From: a bacterium
Lineage (GTDB): Bacteria; UBA8248
DNA: 64,000 bases
Direction of reading: 5' to 3'
NCBI GenBank assembly: GCA_022828125.1
Contig: JAJEJD010000024.1
Location: forward strand, 1 to 64,000
The translations under genes and the position numbers were made by a program. The notes under the pieces are model-generated. The model worked only from the letters and a program-made list of their open reading frames with translations, did not search any database and had not been told where the DNA came from. Positions 58,808-64,000 of this stretch are shown here, piece by piece. The first letter of the stretch is position 1. The number at the start of each line of letters is the position of its first letter.

Positions 58808-59242
58808 ATGTCTCTGATCAAAATGGCGAAAGAATCCATCGACATCGGCATCGTGGTGAAGGATCTGGACGTCGCCGAGAAATTCTACGGCGGCGTGCTT
58901 GGCCTTCCGATCGTGCGCGAAGTCGAGATTACTGCGGATAAGGCCTCACAAGCCGGCTGCGCCTCGGGAAGATTCGAGTTCAAGGCGTTCCAGGCCGGCG
59001 AAGTGCAACTCAAGGTCGTCCAGGCGGATTCGGACCCGCCGGCGGGCGGCGGAATCGTGGACGCTTTGACCGGATACCGATACCTCACGTTCACCGTGGA
59101 GAGCGTCCAGGATGCGCACGACGCACTCGTGGCGGCGGGCGTGAAGATGATGGGCGAAATCACCGAGGTCGTGCCGGGCCGGTTCATCATCTTCTTCCAG
59201 GACCCCGACGGAAACATGCTGGAGTGCGTCGGCCCCAGATAG
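58808..59242 (+). CDS. VOC-family (glyoxalase/bleomycin-resistance fold) protein
   Basis: 144 residues. Two beta-alpha-beta-beta-beta halves: IDIGIVVKDLDVAEKFYGGV, LGLPIVREV and then YRYLTFTVESVQDAHDALVA, ending FFQDPDGNMLECVGPR. The metal-binding Glu near the C-terminus is present, while the first His of true glyoxalases is not obvious. It may be a lyase, epimerase or dioxygenase. GACAGGAGCATGAA precedes the ATG. Confidence 0.85.
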   Translation: MSLIKMAKESIDIGIVVKDLDVAEKFYGGVLGLPIVREVEITADKASQAGCASGRFEFKAFQAGEVQLKVVQADSDPPAGGGIVDALTGYRYLTFTVESVQDAHDALVAAGVKMMGEITEVVPGRFIIFFQDPDGNMLECVGPR

Positions 59243-59332
59243 GTCTTGTAAACGCGGGTATCCCGCTGATTTTGAAATAAGACGCAGGCGCGCCCCCGAA
59301 CAATCGCCTTGCTGACCAGCCGGAGTATCGAG

Positions 59333-59953
59333 ATGTCCGGGTTTCTCCAGGAGTATCTGGTGGAATTCGCTTATGGCGGGGTGTTTCTCGTCCTGCTACT
59401 CTGCGGCCTCGGCCTCCCCGTTCCTGAAGACATCCCCATCATCACCTCGGGCTATCTCGTGCATCTGGGTACCATGAGTTTCTGGCCCGCGCTCGGCGTG
59501 AACCTGCTGGGCATCATGCTGGGCGACCTGATGATCTACGGCTTCGGCTACTGGATGGGCCCGAAAGCACTCGATCACCGCATGCTCCGCCCAATCTTCA
59601 CGCAAAACCGGATGGAGAAAGTGCACGGCTTTTTCGATCGTCACGGGAAAAAGGCCATCTTCTTCGGCCGCTTCGTTGCGGGATTGCGCGCGCCGCTTTT
59701 CCTCGCAGCGGGAATCACCCGGCTTCCGCTTCGCATATTCTTCGGCATGGACTTGGCAGCGGCGCTCCTGAGCGTGCCGTTGCTGCTCGCGGCGGCCTGG
59801 TATTTCGGGGAGCACATTGACGAATTTCGACAGATGGTCGGAACGGGCAAAGCCGTCTTCATCCTCATCCTGGGAGCCGCGGCCCTCTTGTGGGGTGGAA
59901 AATATCTGTGGCGAAAATGGTGGTCGAAAGACTCCCGCCCCGCTTCAAGCTGA
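59333..59953 (+). CDS. DedA-family membrane protein
   Basis: 206 residues. FLVLLLCGLGLPVPEDIPII is the DedA N-terminal signature (with E and D), followed by GDLMIYGFGYWMGPKALDHR and the conserved FFGRFVAGLRAPLFLAAGIT. Five or so helices are visible. DedA proteins translocate undecaprenyl phosphate or phospholipids between leaflets. The ATG at 59333 has GGAG eight bases upstream. The end overlaps the convergent homoserine kinase gene by nine bases. Confidence 0.88.
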   Translation: MSGFLQEYLVEFAYGGVFLVLLLCGLGLPVPEDIPIITSGYLVHLGTMSFWPALGVNLLGIMLGDLMIYGFGYWMGPKALDHRMLRPIFTQNRMEKVHGFFDRHGKKAIFFGRFVAGLRAPLFLAAGITRLPLRIFFGMDLAAALLSVPLLLAAAWYFGEHIDEFRQMVGTGKAVFILILGAAALLWGGKYLWRKWWSKDSRPASS

Positions 59954-60901
59954 GGCTTCAGCGATCGAGGAGGCCTCCGGCCCGAACACAGAGTTCGAAT
60001 CGACCGCATGCGCGCCGCGCAGGTCGATTCTTAGCACGTGCATCCGGCATCCGATTCCGTGCGATTGATATACTTCGCGCATCGCATTGCCCACCCTGCC
60101 GGGGTGGTTCCGGCATATCGCCAGAATACAAGGACCCGCTCCGCTGATGCACGCTCCCAGCGCGCCCGCTCCGTAGGCGGCTTCAAATACTTCCTCCAGC
60201 GGCCCCATCAACTCCGCCCGGTAGGGCTGGTGCAACCTGTCCTGCATGGCGTCGCGGAACAACTCATCGCGGCCGGTGGCGAACGCCGCCATGAGGACAC
60301 CGACCCTCTGGACATTGAAGATCGCATCGCCCAAAGAAACCTCCTTGGGCAGTTTCTGTCTCGCCGCTTGCGTGCTCACTTCGAAGTCGGGGATCACGAT
60401 CACCCAGCGGTAATCCTCCACCACGGATATGCGCGTGTAGATGGTCTTGCCGTCCGTAGTGGTCGCCGAGATGCAGAACCCCCCAATCAGCGCGGGCACG
60501 ACGTTGTCGGGATGTCCTTCCATCTCCACAGCGATTTGCACGAGTTCGTCCATGCCCAACGGACTGCCGAGCAGGATGTTCGCCCCCACGATTCCACCCA
60601 CGATGGCGGCCGAACTGCTCCCCAACCCGCGCGCAAGCGGTATGTGATTTCGCTGCTTCATCCACAAGCCGTTGAAGGGCCGGCCGACCCGATCGAACAC
60701 GCGCTTCACGGCCTGCACACAGACGTTCGATTCATCCTTCGGGATGACATCGCGACCCTCTCCTTCCACCTCGAGCGCCACGCCCCAGGGGAGGATGTCG
60801 AGTTCCATGCGATTGTAAATCCGGAGCGCGACGCCCAGAGCGTCGAACCCCGGACCCAGATTCGTCGTACTCGCGGGAACTTGAACGCGCACCAAAGCCA
60901 A
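59945..60901 (-). CDS. thrB: Homoserine kinase (GHMP family)
   Basis: 318 residues. VQVPASTTNLGPGFDALGVA opens the fold, and IPLARGLGSSSAAIVGGIVG is the GHMP ATP loop. EMEGHPDNVVPALIGGFCIS and GACISGAGPCILAICRNHPG are further ThrB signatures. It phosphorylates L-homoserine in threonine synthesis. The TTG at 60899-60901 follows GAGGAGG. It ends the pncA operon; threonine synthase is not adjacent. Confidence 0.92.
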   Translation of the reverse strand: MALVRVQVPASTTNLGPGFDALGVALRIYNRMELDILPWGVALEVEGEGRDVIPKDESNVCVQAVKRVFDRVGRPFNGLWMKQRNHIPLARGLGSSSAAIVGGIVGANILLGSPLGMDELVQIAVEMEGHPDNVVPALIGGFCISATTTDGKTIYTRISVVEDYRWVIVIPDFEVSTQAARQKLPKEVSLGDAIFNVQRVGVLMAAFATGRDELFRDAMQDRLHQPYRAELMGPLEEVFEAAYGAGALGACISGAGPCILAICRNHPGRVGNAMREVYQSHGIGCRMHVLRIDLRGAHAVDSNSVFGPEASSIAEASA

Positions 60902-60922
60902 GACGACCTCCTCGAAACGGGC

Positions 60923-61504
60923 TTATTCCGAACGAATTTCCGATGAGGGCGCGAAGGCGCAGCCCGCCGCGCGCATCTCCTCGATAGCCTTCTCGCCGTC
61001 TCCGGGGTTGACGTTCACCGCCCGGATAGCGTCTTCCACCACGACGACCTCGAACCCCTCGCGCCTCGCGTCGAGCGCCGTGGCCTTCACGCAATAATCC
61101 GTGGCCAGCCCGCATACGAAAAGACGCTCGATTCCTTCGGCTCTTAAATCATCGGCAAGCGAAGTGCCGTCAAACCCGGAATACGCCTCGGCGTTGCGGG
61201 TCGTAGCCTTGGATACCACCATTTCCACAACGCCTGCGTTCATTCGCGGGTGAAAGGCCGCGCCCCGTGTCTCGGCCACGCAATGTACGGGCCATATCCC
61301 GCCCTGCGCCTCAAACGAGGTGTGATCGGCGGGGTGCCAGTCGCGCGTCGCCACCTTCATCCAGCCCGGAATACTCAGAAGCCCGTTCACCGGCGCGACG
61401 ATCTCGTCTCCTTCGGCGACGGCGAGCGCTCCGCCTGGGCAGAAATCCACTTGCAGATCGACAACGATGAGACCGTCTTGCGCACCTGGTGAGTACTCAG
61501 CCAT
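60923..61504 (-). CDS. pncA: Nicotinamidase/pyrazinamidase
   Basis: 193 residues. The catalytic triad lies in IVVDLQVDFCPGGALAVAEG (Asp), VVSKATTRNAEAYSGF (Lys) and FVCGLATDYCVKATALDARR (Cys). RDWHPADHTSFE holds the metal-binding His. It converts nicotinamide to nicotinate for NAD salvage. The start is four bases after the stop of the preceding gene and the stop is about 20 before thrB, so these are co-transcribed. Confidence 0.94.
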   Translation of the reverse strand: MAEYSPGAQDGLIVVDLQVDFCPGGALAVAEGDEIVAPVNGLLSIPGWMKVATRDWHPADHTSFEAQGGIWPVHCVAETRGAAFHPRMNAGVVEMVVSKATTRNAEAYSGFDGTSLADDLRAEGIERLFVCGLATDYCVKATALDARREGFEVVVVEDAIRAVNVNPGDGEKAIEEMRAAGCAFAPSSEIRSE

Positions 61505-61508
61505 CGCC

Positions 61509-62303
61509 TTATCTCCCCTCTCCCAGCTTCAGGCGCCATTTTTTCCCGCCCGGACCCCTGCGTATGGAGACCTCTATCTCCTGTGGATTCTCCAGAAATG
61601 TCTTTTCGAAAAAATCCACCGTCTCGATTTTCTTTCCCCCCGCTTCGAATATGACGTCTCCCCGGCGAATGCCCGCTTGCGCAGCTGGAGCGCCTTCGCG
61701 AACCGAAGACACCAGGACGCCGCTCACCTCCCCACCGCCGAAAAAGCGCGCCAGCGCAGGCGTGAGTTTCTGGAGCACGAGCCCCAGCTTTTCGGGGTGC
61801 GTGTATTCGCGCGGCGCATGGAAACCGCGTTCCATGACGATGGCCTTCACGTATATCGGAGATTTCATCCGCAACGCCAGCGCAACGGCGTCCGAAGGGC
61901 GGCTGTCGAGCGAAAAGCGCCGGCCCCCGGCGTTCATATCGATCAGAGCGAAATACGTGCCTTCCTTGACCTCCGTGATGACCACCCGGAGAACTTCCGC
62001 CTGGAGGGTTTTCAGCATGTTGCGCATCAGGTCGTGCGTCATCGGTCGATGATCCACGGCTTTTTCAAGCTCCATGAGAATCGCCCGCGCCTCCGCCGGA
62101 CCGATCCAGATGGGCAACAGCTTGCCCCCGATTTTCTCCCGCAGCAGCAAGACCGGCTGGTCGTTCCTCTGGTCGACCAGGATGTCCTTCACCTCGACCC
62201 GGCGAAGCCCCGGGGCCGCCGCATTCGCGCTCAAGGCGTTCGCATGAGCGATGAAAGCGACAAGAACGAAAAGAGCGCCGGAAGATACCCTTTTAAGCCG
62301 CAT
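61509..62303 (-). CDS. Exported bifunctional-nuclease domain protein with PDZ domain
   Basis: 264 residues. A signal sequence (LFVLVAFIAHANALSANAAA) is followed by the BFN/DUF151 domain: VLLLREKIGGKLLPIWIGPA, EARAILMELEKAVDHRPMTH and SRPSDAVALALRMKSPIYV. A PDZ domain occupies the C-terminal ~80 residues (VSGVLVSSVREGAPAAQAGI, RRGDVIFEAGGKKIETVDFF). Most DUF151 proteins are cytoplasmic and lack PDZ. Export plus PDZ suggests a periplasmic role, perhaps linked to protein quality control rather than nucleic acid. Confidence 0.88.
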   Translation of the reverse strand: MRLKRVSSGALFVLVAFIAHANALSANAAAPGLRRVEVKDILVDQRNDQPVLLLREKIGGKLLPIWIGPAEARAILMELEKAVDHRPMTHDLMRNMLKTLQAEVLRVVITEVKEGTYFALIDMNAGGRRFSLDSRPSDAVALALRMKSPIYVKAIVMERGFHAPREYTHPEKLGLVLQKLTPALARFFGGGEVSGVLVSSVREGAPAAQAGIRRGDVIFEAGGKKIETVDFFEKTFLENPQEIEVSIRRGPGGKKWRLKLGEGR

Positions 62304-62353
62304 GATTTAGATTCCAGATCATTTCGCCCGCCATCGTGAACCAGCGGGCTCCA

Positions 62354-62797
62354 TCAGCGAGCAGGTTGTGTCGAGACCCGGAAAACGCATTCGGGAATCG
62401 CCATGTCCACCGGCTGCTGCCCCGGTTTTTCCTCCACCTTGGTCTCGTAGATTCCGTCGCAATCCACGTCGAGCAGCGTGATGTCGTATGGATACTTGCT
62501 GTCCACGTCGATGTTGATCGCGAAAATACGGTTGTTGATGGTGAGCGTTTCGAACTGAAATTCCCACTCATCCAGGTATTGCTTGATCAGGGTTTCCTCT
62601 CCGGGAATTCGCCTGCTGAGGTCGCGCCGGATCCACCCGAGAAAACGAGAGCGGCTGAGTTCGGGCGTATCGAAACCCTCGGGCCTCTTCTCGATGGGGC
62701 CGTCCGCATCTGCCGACGCCGCAATAACGCTTCCAGATCCCAAAAGCGCCATCGCCAGGAAAACAAGGACACAGATTCGCCCGATGCGTATCTTCAT
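62354..62797 (-). CDS. Hypothetical exported protein, 147 residues
   Basis: Signal peptide KIRIGRICVLVFLAMALLGS, cleaved near VIA|ASA, then a soluble region with ETLIKQYLDEWEFQFETLTI and ITLLDVDCDGIYETKVEEK. The latter 'DVDCDGIYE' looks like a calcium-binding-type Asp-rich turn. No family is assigned. ATG 62797 follows AAGGGTGA. It is first in the operon with the BFN-PDZ, pncA and thrB genes. Confidence 0.72.
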   Translation of the reverse strand: MKIRIGRICVLVFLAMALLGSGSVIAASADADGPIEKRPEGFDTPELSRSRFLGWIRRDLSRRIPGEETLIKQYLDEWEFQFETLTINNRIFAINIDVDSKYPYDITLLDVDCDGIYETKVEEKPGQQPVDMAIPECVFRVSTQPAR

Positions 62798-63041
62798 CGG
62801 AATCACCCTTTTCACCGAAGTAAAAACCGGCGGCTTGCCGGGTTCGAGCCATTGCATCTAGAGATTAGCATTCGCCGCGCACCGCCTTCAAGAGATGAGC
62901 CCACGCCGCCCGATGCGCTTTCACTTTTCGGCCAAGCGGACTATTCTTCACATATCGGCGGACACTCATCCCGACACGAGCGGTGCATGCAGCACGCGCC
63001 TTGAGAACAACCATCATCGAAACCCCCGAGGAGAAGTCCAC

Positions 63042-63395
63042 ATGACGACGAGAGAAAGAAAAGCACGGCTCATACGGCCCGATGAACGTGAATCGGAAGG
63101 CATGGCGGGCGGCGCGAGCCACAAGGCCATCGTATCGAAAGAGGGCGAAGGCACCGACCTCACCGTCTACTACTCACTGATACAGCCGGGACAGACGCAC
63201 GACTGGCATCACCACGAGGAGGATGAGGTCATATTCTGCGTGAGCGGCACGGGGAGGTACGACTTGGACGACGGCGAGATCAACTACGGCCCCGGACAAT
63301 TCATCTTCATGCCCAAGGGCACGCGCCACTGCAACCACTGCGTGGGCACAGAAGACGTGAGGCTGGTGGCCATCTTCCAGCCGGGCCGCGAATAA
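63042..63395 (+). CDS. Cupin-domain protein
   Basis: 117 residues. The metal site is QTHDWHHHEEDEVIFCVSGT (HxHx(3,4)E type) and GPGQFIFMPKGTRHCNHCVG for the second motif. ATG 63042 has GAGGAGAAG upstream; the longer ORF begins in a stretch without signals. Single-domain cupins bind metal and act as oxygenases, isomerases or sensors. The next gene (MmgE/PrpD) follows after about 50 bases on the same strand. Confidence 0.85.
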   Translation: MTTRERKARLIRPDERESEGMAGGASHKAIVSKEGEGTDLTVYYSLIQPGQTHDWHHHEEDEVIFCVSGTGRYDLDDGEINYGPGQFIFMPKGTRHCNHCVGTEDVRLVAIFQPGRE

Positions 63396-63447
63396 AGGCG
63401 GCTGCTTAACGCCCCCGATAACAAAGAAGCCGCGCCGGGAGACGAAG

Positions 63448-64000
63448 ATGGACCCCATGCAGAAAATCACCGCGCATTACACGAATCTCCGCTTCGAGGA
63501 TCTGCCCGCTGAAGCCGTAGAGGCCACCAGAAGCCTCATCGTCGATACGCTCGCCTGCGCCCTGGCGGGTTCAGCTGCGCCCCTGAACCCCGAGATTATC
63601 GAACGCCACATCCGCTGGGGCGGCGCGCCCGAAGCGACGGTGCTCGTCTTCGGAGGAAAAGTACCCGCACCGACAGCGGCATGGCTGAACGCCGCCATGA
63701 TTCACTCGAACGATTTCGACGACACCGAAGACGTCACCCAGAACCACATCTTCGTGACGATTCTTCCCGCCCTCCTCGCGGCAGGCGAGAGCCTCGGGCG
63801 GGCGATGCCGGGCCGTGAGGTCATCGCCGCCCTGGCGGGGGCTGCGGACGTGACTTTGCGGTTGAACGCCGTCGTGCACAAGAGCATTCATCCGGGCTGG
63901 CTGCCCACCACAGTATTCGGCGCCGTCTCGGCCTCCATGGCCGCCGCCCGTGCTCTGGGGCTCGACGAGGAGGGAATCGCCAACGCGGCTGGCTTCGGCT
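63448..64000 (+). CDS. MmgE/PrpD family protein, N-terminus (cut by window edge)
   Basis: The first 184 residues are present. EAVEATRSLIVDTLACALAG is the family's opening helix. NAAMIHSNDFDDTEDVTQNH and VHKSIHPGWLPTTVFGAVSA carry the conserved Asp and His-Pro-Gly-Trp elements. Relatives include 2-methylcitrate dehydratase and itaconyl-type decarboxylases. The substrate cannot be read here. GGGAGA precedes ATG 63448. It starts downstream of the cupin and may share its transcript. Confidence 0.88.
   Translation, partial: MDPMQKITAHYTNLRFEDLPAEAVEATRSLIVDTLACALAGSAAPLNPEIIERHIRWGGAPEATVLVFGGKVPAPTAAWLNAAMIHSNDFDDTEDVTQNHIFVTILPALLAAGESLGRAMPGREVIAALAGAADVTLRLNAVVHKSIHPGWLPTTVFGAVSASMAAARALGLDEEGIANAAGFG

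Overview
The window is about 64 kb of high-GC DNA from an uncultivated-type Gram-negative bacterium. An MlaA homologue implies an outer membrane. Tight co-directional operons, frequent GTG/TTG starts and clear Shine-Dalgarno sites are typical of bacteria. The mix of many solute transporters (TRAP-TAXI, LivHMGFK, TctABC, Opp), CoA-ester enzymes, dehalogenases, pyruvoyl arginine decarboxylase and recoded UGA codons fits a metabolically broad heterotroph from a deltaproteobacterium-like or Tectomicrobia-like lineage. That placement is an inference; there is no rRNA or ribosomal-protein marker in the window.

Layout. 1-4.5 kb: the start of an amino-acid ABC binding protein, an orphan HI1420-type antitoxin, and a four-gene operon (CoA-transferase, enoyl-CoA hydratase, a UGSC selenoprotein with an in-frame UGA, and an unknown partner). 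4.6-8.1 kb: tRNA-Pro(UGG) and a TAXI TRAP transporter. 8.4-18.7 kb: LhgO, a GAF sensor, an OppF ATPase, a Rho-N-like protein, ArsS, MlaA, a PlsY-like protein, an alcohol dehydrogenase and an amidase. 19-23.7 kb: a complete branched-chain amino-acid type ABC transporter with a promoter/operator. 23.8-28.9 kb: divergent operons, one for cupin, barrel protein and a CxxU carboxymuconolactone-decarboxylase-like selenoprotein, the other for TctBAC. 29.3-32.6 kb: YjbQ, citrate synthase and a HAD dehalogenase. 32.6-35.5 kb: a small accessory island with an antitoxin beside an eroded HigB toxin, an EEP hydrolase and an NYN nuclease, with deletion scars and duplicated fragments. 35.5-38.8 kb: a polyamine operon (regulator, SpeD, PdaD, SpeE, SpeB). 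39-43.4 kb: glutaredoxin, an HpaB-type flavin hydroxylase operon and OsmC.

43.6-52.1 kb is the most unusual part. It holds an RND transporter, a GPP34(GOLPH3)-cytochrome P450 fusion, and a 1111-residue fusion of a squalene-epoxidase-like FAD monooxygenase with an oxidosqualene cyclase carrying the DCTAE motif. Together they look like a compact pathway that epoxidises and cyclises squalene to a sterol-type triterpenoid, oxidises it and moves it. It lies between repeat elements, and the P450 gene is visibly less GC-rich than its neighbours. 52.6-53.5 kb is repeat-rich. 53.5-58.5 kb is a six-gene operon with a haloalkane dehalogenase, metallo-hydrolase, oxidoreductase and tandem SDRs. 58.8-64 kb has VOC, DedA, an operon with a bifunctional-nuclease/PDZ protein, PncA and ThrB, a cupin, and the start of an MmgE/PrpD gene.

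Several dispersed repeats occur: ~125-250 bp palindromes with C7TAC7 arms, elements bounded by GTTGAAAAA inverted ends (one with a likely 7-bp target duplication), and short palindromes. The two selenoproteins imply a selenocysteine machinery elsewhere in the genome. Functions are read from motifs and family resemblance only; no database search was run.
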